Shown here piece after piece: positions 24,597 to 33,326 of a DNA stretch of 43,335 bases. The notes beneath the pieces are model-generated. The model worked only from the letters and a program-made list of their open reading frames with translations, did no database searches and was not told where the DNA came from. Within the stretch, counting starts at the first letter, position 1. The number at the start of each line of letters is the position of its first letter. Both the position numbers and the translations under genes were made by a program. The DNA lies in assembly GCA_964555935.1 (NCBI GenBank), contig CAZKUN010000051.1, positions 1-43,335 on the forward strand, read 5' to 3'. Origin of the DNA: CAZKUN01 sp964555935 (lineage in GTDB: Bacteria > Armatimonadota > Zipacnadia > Zipacnadales > VGFC01).

Positions 24597-26492
24597 TTAC
24601 GCTGAGCGCCGCCGAATGCGCTTGGTCACGTGGCTGAGGACCATCCGAGTCTCCTCGATGCGCAGGACGAAGGCGCCTATGAGGAAGACCGGAACCGCGA
24701 CGAGGGATGTGGCCGTGAGATAGACGAATGCCGTACCCCGGCCCGCCAACTCGATCCGCTGCTCGACGAGATCGGCCGCGAAGTAGGTCGCCGCGGCCAT
24801 CACGCCGCACGCGACGGCGAGCTTGACGGCGAACGTCCCTACCGGACCCCACTTGACCTTGCCGATGCGGCCCCGAAGCAGGGCGTAGAGGATGATGACT
24901 TTCAGGCTCTTGGAGATCGTCAGCGCCAGGGCAACCGCCAGGACGCCGAGGTTGAGCTGGAACACGCCCATGACGGCGATGAATACGTGCAATATCGCGC
25001 ACGCCGAGCCGACGTAGTTGGGCGTCTTGGTATCGTTCAGCGCGAAATACCACTTGTTGAGAATGCCCTCGATGCTGAAGAACGCCATCCCCGGCGTGTA
25101 CGCCAGCAGCGCCAAGATGGAGAGGTTCTGCTTCTCTGGAGTGAACTCGCCGCCGCCATAGACCAGCCAGAGGACGCCCCAGCGCAGGACGATCATCCAG
25201 ACCGTGGCCGGGATGAAAATGAACGCGATGATGCGCGTGGTCTGGACCAGCGCGTCGCCAAGCTTGTCCTTCTCGCCGCGGTGCGCCCACTCGGAGAGGA
25301 ACGGGTAGACGACGAAGCTGACGGCCATGGGCAGGATCTGCGCCATGGTATCGGGCAGGCGTCGGGCGTAGTCGAGGCAGCTATAGGCGCCCTCTTCGAT
25401 CGCGGTGCCGCAGTAACTGTCGATGTAGGTGCGCAGCGTCGAGAATGTCAGTCCGACGATGATGGGCGGGATCAGGCCCCACAGCCGCGGCATGTCCGGA
25501 TTGCGATCGGCGCTGATCTCCGCCTCTTCCCCGCCCTTGCGCACGAGCCTCGACAGTCCGTAGAGGGCGCCCGTCACGGCGGCGATTCCGACGCCGTAAA
25601 GCAACCACTGCCCTGCGAGCAACCAATCCCATTTCGCGATGCAGATCGTCAGCGCAACGCACAGCGTTAGCCCGCCGATCCAGAGCACGGGCTGGTGCGG
25701 ATAGCGGATCAGCTGCATTGGCAGAGCGATCGCCTCGGCGCCGACTTGTCGGAATGTCTTGCCGAGAGACGGCACGCGCCAACGCTTCTTGAAACTCGGT
25801 AGCTGAACGACCAGCCGCGCGACGCCGCCGATCACCACGCCCAGGCCGGCTGCGAGAATGCCGTTGGCGTCGCCGGGCTTCCAGACCAGGCCGACGAGCA
25901 CGACGAGAGAGATGAGGACCAGAAACCGGAATGCCGCCTCCGCGACGGCGGGGATAGTGAATTCCTTATATGAGTGCAGCGTGAGTTCGGGCATTACGGA
26001 GAGGCTGAATGCGACGAGCGCCGGGGCCATTATCCGCATGAGCAGGACGGCGAGCCGGGAGCCCTCGTCTTGCATGTGCGGCCAGAGCGTGCGGATGATG
26101 CTGGGCGCGAAGAAGACAGCCAACGCGGCGATCACGACGAGGACGAGGAAGTGGATGACCATGACGACGGAGCCGAACTCCCACGCCGCCTCCTCGCCAT
26201 CCTCGTCCTTGCGCTTCACGAACAGCGGCAGGTAACACGGCCGCTCGAGCTTCTCGATCTTCGTGTAGACCAGGAAGATGAAACTGTTGTAGATGACCTT
26301 GAAGGCATCCGTCGCCGCCGACGCGCCGAAGTAGCGGGTGAGGAGCATTTCCTTGGCCAGCCCCGCGAACTTGGAGAGAAGCAGGAAACCGGTCACGACG
26401 AGCGCGGCCAGCGTCATGCGCCGCCCGTCGGATGAGTCTTTCTCCGGCTCCGGCTGTTGCTCGTCGGTGGTGTCGACTGACTCGTCGCTCAT
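24597..26492 (-). CDS. MurJ/MviN-like MOP-superfamily flippase with inserted membrane pair
   Basis: The 631-residue protein resembles MurJ lipid flippases: GFLLLSKFAGLAKEMLLTRYFGASAATDAF at the front is the classic first helix, and later segments (GLIPPIIVGLTFSTLRTYIDSY, YARRLPDTMAQILPMAVS, FTPEKQNLSILALLAYTPGMAFFSIEGILNK) follow the family pattern. Listed pieces are separate family landmarks. It is about 110 residues longer than usual. A charged N-terminal tail of about 25 residues and an extra stretch (about 262-335) with two hydrophobic helices explain this. Among glycosyltransferase genes it more likely exports the polysaccharide repeat unit than lipid II. It overlaps the next upstream gene by 4 nt. 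Confidence 0.85.
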   Translation of the reverse strand: MSDESVDTTDEQQPEPEKDSSDGRRMTLAALVVTGFLLLSKFAGLAKEMLLTRYFGASAATDAFKVIYNSFIFLVYTKIEKLERPCYLPLFVKRKDEDGEEAAWEFGSVVMVIHFLVLVVIAALAVFFAPSIIRTLWPHMQDEGSRLAVLLMRIMAPALVAFSLSVMPELTLHSYKEFTIPAVAEAAFRFLVLISLVVLVGLVWKPGDANGILAAGLGVVIGGVARLVVQLPSFKKRWRVPSLGKTFRQVGAEAIALPMQLIRYPHQPVLWIGGLTLCVALTICIAKWDWLLAGQWLLYGVGIAAVTGALYGLSRLVRKGGEEAEISADRNPDMPRLWGLIPPIIVGLTFSTLRTYIDSYCGTAIEEGAYSCLDYARRLPDTMAQILPMAVSFVVYPFLSEWAHRGEKDKLGDALVQTTRIIAFIFIPATVWMIVLRWGVLWLVYGGGEFTPEKQNLSILALLAYTPGMAFFSIEGILNKWYFALNDTKTPNYVGSACAILHVFIAVMGVFQLNLGVLAVALALTISKSLKVIILYALLRGRIGKVKWGPVGTFAVKLAVACGVMAAATYFAADLVEQRIELAGRGTAFVYLTATSLVAVPVFLIGAFVLRIEETRMVLSHVTKRIRRRSA

Positions 26493-27802
26493 TCGGAGGT
26501 GGTCAATCCTTCGCGTTCTGGCGTCTCCGGTGGCACGTCTCCGCGCGCAGTCCGGGCGATGGTCTCTCTGAAGAACGCTTCAAGGGCGAGCACGTTCCGA
26601 GATGCGTCGTACTCCTTGATGACCTTCGCTCGAGCGCGCTCTCCCATCGCCGATGCCCCTGCCGGATCATCCAGAATGGCCTTGATCGCCTCGCCGAGTT
26701 CGCGCGGGTTGTTCGGCTCGACGATCAGCCCCGTGTCGCGGTGCTCGATGAACTCGGGGATACCGGCGACATGGGAGCCGACGATCGGCGTCCCGACCGC
26801 AGCGGCCTCGAGGATCACGTTCGGCAGCCCGTCCCGATCGCCGTCGGATGCCACGATCGATGGGACTACCAGGCAGCGCGCGGCCTGCAGCAGCTCCTTG
26901 ATCTCCTCGCGCGCGAGCGAGCCGCAGAAGGTCACCGCGTGTGCGAGCCCGAGACTGTCACGAACCGCCTCGAGTTCGGGCTGGAGCGGCCCATCTCCCG
27001 CAATGGCAATCGTGAACCGGCCTCGACTCCGCCGCAATACTTCAGCCGCCCGCAAGAGCACCTGGTGGCCCTTCTTCTCGACGAGGCGCCCGATGATCGC
27101 GATGATCGGCTCGCGTGTCGGTCGGCGTGTCCCGGTGGTGAAGGCTCCGAGATCTATTCCGTGGCGGACAAGGTGGATGCGGCTATGGACAGCGGCGGGC
27201 TGCGTGGCGAGCAGCTTGTTCATACCGGCTTGGGTGCAGACGGTCGCGAATTCGGCCTCCATCAGCTTCGTCGGAAGGATGATCGACTCGTCGGTGAAAA
27301 TGTCGCGCGCGTGCAGCGAGATGCTGAATGTCAGTCCGGTGATCTCGGCGAGGAGCATCCCCACGGTCGCGGGCATTGAGCCAAACTGGGCATGGACGTG
27401 ATCGATCTGCTGTCCCTGCAGTGCCTGCGCGAACCGGCACGCCGCAGCGAGGCTTGCGATGAGTTCCTTGGCGTGAGAGGGCGCGCGCAAGGAGTGGAGC
27501 AGAGCTACCAGCGTGGCGCTGGCGCCGCCCTTCGGTGAGGTGGCGCATGTCGCGAGCCAATCCCAGGCGGACACGGCCGAGCCCGGCGCGGCTCGGTAGG
27601 TGAGGCGCGACATGAAAGGCTCGGCTTTGGCGTGGATGGGATCGCGCGGCTCCGGCCCGGTCAGGGCGCATGGGTAGATCTCAAAACCAAGCGCCGCCAG
27701 CTCTGTCATCTCCTCGAGGATGAACGTCTCCGATACCGAGGGGAATTGGTTGAGGACGTAGACGATACGGGGGTTGGTCGTCGGCTCAGACACCTCGCTC
27801 AC
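26489..27802 (-). CDS. GT4-family glycosyltransferase (WcaL-like)
   Basis: The 437-residue protein begins with RIVYVLNQFPSVSETFILEEM, the pattern of GT4 enzymes annotated as colanic-acid WcaL-like. DHVHAQFGSMPATVG and LHARDIF follow in the N-lobe; the C-lobe has IIAIIGRLVEKKGHQVLLRA and DGLPNVILEAAAVGTPIV. The first acid of the EX7E pair is Asp here (DGLPNVILE), which is a common variation. It probably acts on a lipid-linked sugar chain in the cytoplasm. It overlaps the flippase by 4 nt and the neighbouring glycosyltransferase by 17 nt, a tightly packed operon. Confidence 0.9.
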   Translation of the reverse strand: MSEVSEPTTNPRIVYVLNQFPSVSETFILEEMTELAALGFEIYPCALTGPEPRDPIHAKAEPFMSRLTYRAAPGSAVSAWDWLATCATSPKGGASATLVALLHSLRAPSHAKELIASLAAACRFAQALQGQQIDHVHAQFGSMPATVGMLLAEITGLTFSISLHARDIFTDESIILPTKLMEAEFATVCTQAGMNKLLATQPAAVHSRIHLVRHGIDLGAFTTGTRRPTREPIIAIIGRLVEKKGHQVLLRAAEVLRRSRGRFTIAIAGDGPLQPELEAVRDSLGLAHAVTFCGSLAREEIKELLQAARCLVVPSIVASDGDRDGLPNVILEAAAVGTPIVGSHVAGIPEFIEHRDTGLIVEPNNPRELGEAIKAILDDPAGASAMGERARAKVIKEYDASRNVLALEAFFRETIARTARGDVPPETPEREGLTTSE

Positions 27803-28916
27803 CTACTTCCGCGTAGACCCGCAGCACCGCGTCGACGTGTTTGCGCCAGGTGCATTCCTTCGCCCGGGCGAGGCCCCGGCGGGAGAGCTGTCTACGCACC
27901 TTCTTGTTGCCCAGCACCTCGACCAGCGCCTCGGCGAACTCCTCCGGCGGCCCGATGGGTACGATCCGCGCGGCGTCGCCGACCACCTCCGGCAGCGCTC
28001 CGCGGTCTGAGCAGATGACCGGGGTGCCGCTTGCCATCGCCTCCAGGGCCGGCAGCCCGAAACCCTCAACGAGCGACCAGAACAGGAGCGTGTCGGCCCC
28101 GGCATAGAGCGCGGGCAGGTCATCGGCGGGCGTGTAGCCTGTTCGGTGGATCGCCTCGGGCTCAAGCCGCGAGATCTCAGCATCAACATCGGCGCTCTTC
28201 CACGACTTCCCGCCGGCCAGCACGAGCTTGTGCGGCAGGTCCGCCTGCTTGCGGGCGATGCCGAAGGCCCGGATGGTTGCCGCGAGGTTCTTCTTCGGTT
28301 CGATGTTGCCCACGCAGAGCAAGTAAGGACCCTCGATCCCATGGCGCTCGGCGACCTCGTCGACGCGCCCTCGCGGGAGGTTGGGAGTGAACTCGCCGCC
28401 GACGCCCAGAGGCGCGACGCGTATCTTCTCCGGCGGCACTCCGACGCGATCGACAATCTCGGTCTTCACGGCCTCGGCGGGCACGACGACAGCCGACGCC
28501 CGCGCGATGGTCCGCGGCAGGAACGTGCGGTAGTAGAACGTGTTCGACAGCGTGCATAGCTCGGGGTGAGACAGCGCGATGATGTCATACACGGTGACAA
28601 CGGACGGGCCGCGCCATCCGCCGGGGAGGATGTACCCCGGCCCGTGGAGGAGCTGCATGCCGTCGTTGCGCGCGCGCCTGGCGAACCGCGTCTGAGTCCA
28701 AAGCACGCGTTGAATCTTCTGCTCGCCGGTGAACTCCATCCGGCTCAGCTCGAGCCCTGGCCGCTCGAGGGAATCGTCGCCGAAGTCATCGGCAACGTAT
28801 ATGGTGTAGTTGTGCTCGCCCCCGTCAACGGACAGCTCGCGCAGAAGTTGGCGGATGGATCCCTCCACGCCGCTGTACTGGCCGTGGAGCAGGAGCCCGT
28901 CTATGCCGATTCGCAT
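27786..28916 (-). CDS. GT4-family glycosyltransferase
   Basis: The 376-residue protein has a typical GT4 start (MRIGIDGLLLHGQYSGVEGS), a central YLLCVGNIEPKKNLAATIRAF motif that opens the C-lobe, and SLVEGFGLPALEAMASGTPV with an intact EX7E pair. The likely donor is a nucleotide sugar such as GDP-mannose or UDP-glucose; the sequence does not decide. Its ATG shares one base with the stop of the upstream glycosyltransferase (TAATG), so translation is coupled. Confidence 0.92.
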   Translation of the reverse strand: MRIGIDGLLLHGQYSGVEGSIRQLLRELSVDGGEHNYTIYVADDFGDDSLERPGLELSRMEFTGEQKIQRVLWTQTRFARRARNDGMQLLHGPGYILPGGWRGPSVVTVYDIIALSHPELCTLSNTFYYRTFLPRTIARASAVVVPAEAVKTEIVDRVGVPPEKIRVAPLGVGGEFTPNLPRGRVDEVAERHGIEGPYLLCVGNIEPKKNLAATIRAFGIARKQADLPHKLVLAGGKSWKSADVDAEISRLEPEAIHRTGYTPADDLPALYAGADTLLFWSLVEGFGLPALEAMASGTPVICSDRGALPEVVGDAARIVPIGPPEEFAEALVEVLGNKKVRRQLSRRGLARAKECTWRKHVDAVLRVYAEVGERGV

Positions 28917-30097
28917 TATCGCGCTCCTTCCGCATTGAGTCGTCGCCAGAGCACTTCCTGGTAGAGTTGCTCGGTGAGCCGAGCGGTCTGCTCCGGCCGG
29001 AACGAGTCCTCAATCCGCGCGCGGGCGGCTTGCCCCAGGCGCCGGCCAAAGGCGGCGTCTTGCAGCACGGCCACGACGGCGTCGGCGATGGCATACGTGT
29101 TTCTCGGCGGCACGAGCATTCCCGTCTCCCCATCGACGATCAGCTCGCCGGGACCTGCTGCATTAACCGCGACGACCGGGCGCTCCAGGGCCATGGCCTC
29201 CATGATCGCGCGTCCCAACGGCTCCTCGTCGGCGCAGTGGACGAAGACGTCCAGAGCGGACACGACGTCCGCCACATCGCTGCGATGCCCGAGGAAGTGG
29301 GTCAACCCGCCGATCGCGAGATCACCGGCGAGTTGCTCGAGCTTGCGGCGATAGCCTGGGTGGCTGTTGAAGAGGTCATCGCCGATGATGATGAGGCGCG
29401 CCTCCGGAACCCGGGCGGCCACGTCGGCCCCGACCGACAGGAATCTCGGCCAGTTCTTCCATGGGACGAGCTGTCCGACGCCCCCGATTAGCCGAGCGTT
29501 CTCGGGCAGGCCCAGCTCCTCGATGATGCGCTCGCGCGATGGCTTAGCCGTCCAGCCCGCGGCGTCGACGCCATTTGGTATGACGGAGGTCTTCGTCGCG
29601 GCGTTAGGAGCGACGTCGGCCACTCTCTGCGCAACGGCCTGTGAGATGGCGATGATCGCGTCGACTCGCTCAACGAGCCATCGCGTCGCTCGTCCATGCA
29701 GCCGGAGATCCCGCGCGTGGTAGACGAGCGGGATGCTCGAACCGATGGCCTTGGCCGCGCAGATCGCGGACGAGAGGCTGTTCGCGTGCACGAGGTCGAT
29801 GTCGTGGTCGTCGACGAACGCCCCGATCTCTCCCGCGCCGCGGCGCATGGCGAAGTACTGCCCCAGCAGGTTGAGCGGATTGGCTGAACGCTGCAGGCGG
29901 GGATGAGGGATGACCTCGGATTGGACGTCGACCATCCGCAGCTTCTCGCCAAACGGCCCGGCATCGGGCAGGCCGACAATGGGCCGAAACTGGCTCGTGT
30001 TGAGATGCGTCAGCATGCTGAGCAGGCTGGCCTCGGCGCCACTCATCTGCGAGACGTGGTTCAGGTAGAGAATGTTCGACTTCTCGCCTAGCGTCAT
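28916..30097 (-). CDS. GT4-family glycosyltransferase
   Basis: The 393-residue protein opens with NILYLNHVSQMSGAEASLL, a frequent GT4 start. It contains LVHANSLSSAICA, a YHARDLRLHG loop, IGGVGQLVPWKNWPRFLS at the C-lobe entry, and CADEEPLGRAIMEAMALERPVVA with EX7E. The ATG 8 nt after the stop of the FAH-family gene was chosen; an in-frame GTG 12 nt upstream is possible but lacks a better Shine-Dalgarno site. It is the first of the four glycosyltransferases in transcription order, so the sugar-chain operon may be co-transcribed with the FAH gene. Confidence 0.9.
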   Translation of the reverse strand: MTLGEKSNILYLNHVSQMSGAEASLLSMLTHLNTSQFRPIVGLPDAGPFGEKLRMVDVQSEVIPHPRLQRSANPLNLLGQYFAMRRGAGEIGAFVDDHDIDLVHANSLSSAICAAKAIGSSIPLVYHARDLRLHGRATRWLVERVDAIIAISQAVAQRVADVAPNAATKTSVIPNGVDAAGWTAKPSRERIIEELGLPENARLIGGVGQLVPWKNWPRFLSVGADVAARVPEARLIIIGDDLFNSHPGYRRKLEQLAGDLAIGGLTHFLGHRSDVADVVSALDVFVHCADEEPLGRAIMEAMALERPVVAVNAAGPGELIVDGETGMLVPPRNTYAIADAVVAVLQDAAFGRRLGQAARARIEDSFRPEQTARLTEQLYQEVLWRRLNAEGAR

Positions 30098-30105
30098 TGG
30101 CTCCG

Positions 30106-30993
30106 TCACGCAAGTTTGTGGACTGGGTTTGACAGCTCGCCGATCTCGCCGATCTCGATCCTCACCACATCGCCCTCCAGCAGGCACCACTCAACCGGCG
30201 GGACAATGCCTGTTCCGGTGGTGAACACCGTGCCTGCGGGAATGGGGTTGTCGCGCATCAGCCAACTCACCAGCTCTCCGACTCGGCGTTTCATCCGGCC
30301 TGTCGACGCGGCGCCGCTCCACGATTCGCTCCCGCGCTCGATCGTACACGTTATCTCAAGCCCGTGCGGGTCGGGAATCTCATCCAGAGTCACCAGCGTG
30401 GGTCCGAACGCGCAACTGCCCGAGTAGGTCTTCGCTTGGGGAAGGTAAAGCGGGTTCTCAAGTTCGATGTCGCGCGCGGTAACGTCGTTGCAGCACGTCA
30501 CCGCAATGATCTCGCCGCCGACGCCCAGCAGGATGGCCATCTCGGGTTCGGTGGATGTCTGCTCGGAATCGGCGCGGACAGCGATCGGGGCGTTCGGTCC
30601 AACGGCGCGCGGCGCGGTCGACTTGAAGAAGATCTCCGGCCGGTCGCTCTCGTAGACGCGCGTGTAGATGGTCTCCTCGCGAGCGCCCTCGTCGTAGCGC
30701 GTCGCCGTGCGCTCGTAGGTGATGCCCGCGCCCCAGATCTCAGGCGGATCGATCGGCATGAGCAAGTGCGCCACATCCGGCGCGGGAGCGACGCTCAGTT
30801 CCGCGTAGGAAAGGGCGGCTCCCCGAGGGGTGTTGCCGGCGATCTCCGCCAGCGGCTTCCCCTGCTCGCCCGCCTGCACCACGAGGCCCAGCGTCGTTGG
30901 CGCCGAAGGCGTCGTGATGTCGATGACATCCGCGCCCTCGACGATGCCCACGCGCTGTCCGATGCCCGGCAGGTGGAACTGCACGATCTTCAT
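30106..30993 (-). CDS. FAH-family protein, 2-keto-3-deoxy-sugar-acid dehydratase-like
   Basis: The 295-residue protein has the fumarylacetoacetate-hydrolase fold. VYESDRPEIFFKSTAPRAVGP and ENPLYLPQAKTYSGSCAFGP are the signatures of the branch containing 2-dehydro-3-deoxy-D-arabinonate/xylonate dehydratase, which makes a 2,5-dioxo acid in pentose breakdown. EPEMAILLG supplies metal ligands, and the C-terminus has FTTGTGIVPP. Gene symbol is withheld because substrates vary. AAGGGAA precedes the ATG. It lies 8 nt before the glycosyltransferase operon without an evident terminator, which is probably incidental to its function. Confidence 0.85.
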   Translation of the reverse strand: MKIVQFHLPGIGQRVGIVEGADVIDITTPSAPTTLGLVVQAGEQGKPLAEIAGNTPRGAALSYAELSVAPAPDVAHLLMPIDPPEIWGAGITYERTATRYDEGAREETIYTRVYESDRPEIFFKSTAPRAVGPNAPIAVRADSEQTSTEPEMAILLGVGGEIIAVTCCNDVTARDIELENPLYLPQAKTYSGSCAFGPTLVTLDEIPDPHGLEITCTIERGSESWSGAASTGRMKRRVGELVSWLMRDNPIPAGTVFTTGTGIVPPVEWCLLEGDVVRIEIGEIGELSNPVHKLA

Positions 30994-31015
30994 GAATGGT
31001 TCCCTTGCCCCGCGG

Positions 31016-32722
31016 CTAGAACTGGATCAGCAACCCGACCAGCGTCACTCCGATTCCGATCAGTGTCACGACGACGCTGCCAATGAGCGCGAGCGAGTAG
31101 TTGTAGCATGTCTGGACGCTGCCGCTCGGGTCCTGCATCTTCCACAGCTCGACGAACGGCGCGGGCCAGCGGCGGTACCAGCCCGTCACCTCCACATCCT
31201 GGCCGACGAACTGGTCCGCCTTGAACGCGCCAAACAGAAACTCGAGGAATCGTAGCGGCTGGCGGTAGTCAAGCCTGATGAAACCGGTATCGTCCTGCAC
31301 TACCAGGTCTTCAGACCAGTACAGTCCCGGGATGCCTTTGCCGATGATCTTGCCGCGCATCGTGCAAGGGATGCTGCGGATCTTGCTGACCTTGATCTCG
31401 GACACGAGATCGGCCACTTCCGCCTCTGGGAAATCGCGGCTCGGGTGAGAGAATCTCACGCGGATCAGCATCCCAAGCCCCAAGCCTACAATGGCCGTGC
31501 CAATCATCACCGCCGAGAAGCCCATCGCCAAGCCCAAGCCCGCGCCAACGCCCAGTCCGAGCAGCAGGCCGATGCCGGGCATGTAACTGATGGCGAGATC
31601 GACAGCGAACTCATCCCAATAGCTCTCCGGCCGCTCATCGGGTTCGGGGAGATCGTAGACGGGTTGCTGGCCGAGGTCCCAGGCGATATTCTCAAGTGCC
31701 TTAATTCGCTTGGCCGGCAGCGGGTGGGTGGATGAGAGTTCGCATATGAAGGCCCACGGGTTCCACAGATCCCACCGCATGGCTTTGACCGTGGAGTCGG
31801 CGGAGTAGCCGCCCTCGGCGGTGTAAGAGCCCGCCGCGGCAAGGGCCATCGACGCGCCGAAGTCGCCATCGAACACGCCCAGCGCCTTGGTGCCCATCCC
31901 ACCGGCGGCCGCGAAGATGGGCTTCTTCTTGCCCTTCTCGTCGATCTGCTCCTTGGACTGGCTGGCCAGCCCATAGGCGATCTTCACCAGCGCGCTGGCG
32001 AGACCGTTGGGGTTGCGGGTATAGTCCGCGGCGAAGTGATCGGCGTAATACTCGCGGACGCGGCTGAGGAAGATCACGACGTAGCGGCTGATGAGGTAGG
32101 CGATGAGCGCGCCGATGCCCACCAGCGCGGCGCCCTGGTTGCGGCTGCGCCCGCGGCCCGAGTAGAGGGTGAACCGGTAGATGAAATACAGTATCATCGG
32201 CACGGCCGCGGCGAGCGTCATCACCACGAAGTCCCAATGGATGATGTGGCCGATTTCATGGGCGACGACGGCGTGCGCTTCCTGCTCGTCGCAGATCTCA
32301 AGCAGGCCCGTGGTGACGACCACGCGGGCGTTGCCCGGGTAGTGGCCGAAGGTGAAGGCGTTTGGGTTGCCGTCGTGGATGATGCCGAATCGGGGCGGCT
32401 TGAGGTTCTTCTCGCGACAGATCTCGGCGAGGAAGATGCCGAGAGCCGGATCGACCGACGCGGGATCGCACCACTCGATCTTGTGGATCCACTGGATGAT
32501 GGTCGGCCCGATGGCGCACTGCAGCCCTAGCATCGCCAGAGCGATGCCGACGGCGAAGAACCACGGCGCGCCGATGTAGTGCATGGCGGCCATCGCCACC
32601 GCGAAGGCCAGCCCAAACAGGAACGACAGCACGACCATTGACCGCATCGCCAGTGAGAACATCCCGCACCCCCATCGAGCTATGTTTCGCAGCACGTCCT
32701 TTCGCCTCGTGGCCAATGGCAT
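31016..32722 (-). CDS. M48 (HtpX-like) membrane protease with C-terminal OB-like domain
   Basis: The protein of up to 568 residues has HtpX-like membrane helices near 29-75 and the zinc site AVVAHEIGHIIHWD (His155, Glu156, His159). The distal ligand segment is REYYADHFAADY. HtpX clips misfolded membrane proteins. A normal HtpX is about 290 residues; here a long cytoplasmic region and two Ala/Gly-rich helices follow, then an OB-fold-like segment (GKIIGKGIPGLYWSEDLV, TGFIRLDYRQP, GQDVEVTGWYRR) and a final membrane helix. The start is uncertain: in-frame GTG at 32695 and ATG at 32662 both have better upstream purine runs, and the last begins 5 residues before the first helix. Confidence 0.88.
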   Translation of the reverse strand: MPLATRRKDVLRNIARWGCGMFSLAMRSMVVLSFLFGLAFAVAMAAMHYIGAPWFFAVGIALAMLGLQCAIGPTIIQWIHKIEWCDPASVDPALGIFLAEICREKNLKPPRFGIIHDGNPNAFTFGHYPGNARVVVTTGLLEICDEQEAHAVVAHEIGHIIHWDFVVMTLAAAVPMILYFIYRFTLYSGRGRSRNQGAALVGIGALIAYLISRYVVIFLSRVREYYADHFAADYTRNPNGLASALVKIAYGLASQSKEQIDEKGKKKPIFAAAGGMGTKALGVFDGDFGASMALAAAGSYTAEGGYSADSTVKAMRWDLWNPWAFICELSSTHPLPAKRIKALENIAWDLGQQPVYDLPEPDERPESYWDEFAVDLAISYMPGIGLLLGLGVGAGLGLAMGFSAVMIGTAIVGLGLGMLIRVRFSHPSRDFPEAEVADLVSEIKVSKIRSIPCTMRGKIIGKGIPGLYWSEDLVVQDDTGFIRLDYRQPLRFLEFLFGAFKADQFVGQDVEVTGWYRRWPAPFVELWKMQDPSGSVQTCYNYSLALIGSVVVTLIGIGVTLVGLLIQF

Positions 32723-32812
32723 CCTGCCGCGGATCCGTGGGGAAGGAGGTGGCGTTGGGTGGGGTGAACGGAAGCCGTGCTCGCGAGCGCCCATATCTGA
32801 CAGAGGAAGTCC

Positions 32813-33301
32813 ATGAGCGAAGAGCTGAGAGAAGTGCTGGCGGGGTGGGGTGTCCCGCCGCTGGCAATTGTCGCGATACTGTCCGCCGCGCCGATCAGCG
32901 AGGTGCGCGGCGGCATCCCGGCGGGGTGTATCCTGGGCCTACCGATCTGGCAGATCCTGGCGGTAGCAATCCCCTGCAACGTGCTGGCGGTGATGCCGAT
33001 CATCCTGTGGTTTGAGCCGATGTACGAGTACTTCAAGGACAAGCCGGTCGTCGGCCGCGTCTTCGAGTGGGTGCTCCGTCGCGCGAGGAAGCGCGAGGAC
33101 CTGGTGAAGAAGTATGGCGTCTTCGCGCTGACGATGTTCGTGGCGCTGCCGCTGCCGATCACCGGCGCTTGGACCGGCTCGGTGATCGCGTCAGTATTCA
33201 ACTTCGGCTTCTGGCGGTCGGTGGTATGCGTCACGCTCGGCGTGTGCATCGCATCGACGATCATGACGTTGGTCTGCATGGGCGTGATCAGTCTTTGGTG
33301 A
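32813..33301 (+). CDS. Small multidrug export family membrane protein (COG2426)
   Basis: The 162-residue membrane protein matches the Sm_multidrug_ex family: ILSAAPISEVRGGIPAG near the start, the cytoplasmic RVFEWVLRRARKREDLVKKYG, and ALTMFVALPLPITGAWTGS, all family landmarks. About four hydrophobic helices are visible. The family name implies drug export, but substrate and mechanism are not established. GAGGAAG lies just upstream of the ATG. It is transcribed away from the M48 protease gene; the roughly 90 nt between them presumably hold both promoters, though I see no convincing boxes. Confidence 0.85.
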   Translation: MSEELREVLAGWGVPPLAIVAILSAAPISEVRGGIPAGCILGLPIWQILAVAIPCNVLAVMPIILWFEPMYEYFKDKPVVGRVFEWVLRRARKREDLVKKYGVFALTMFVALPLPITGAWTGSVIASVFNFGFWRSVVCVTLGVCIASTIMTLVCMGVISLW

Positions 33302-33326
33302 CCGGGGCCAACAGGAGAGAATTGCC

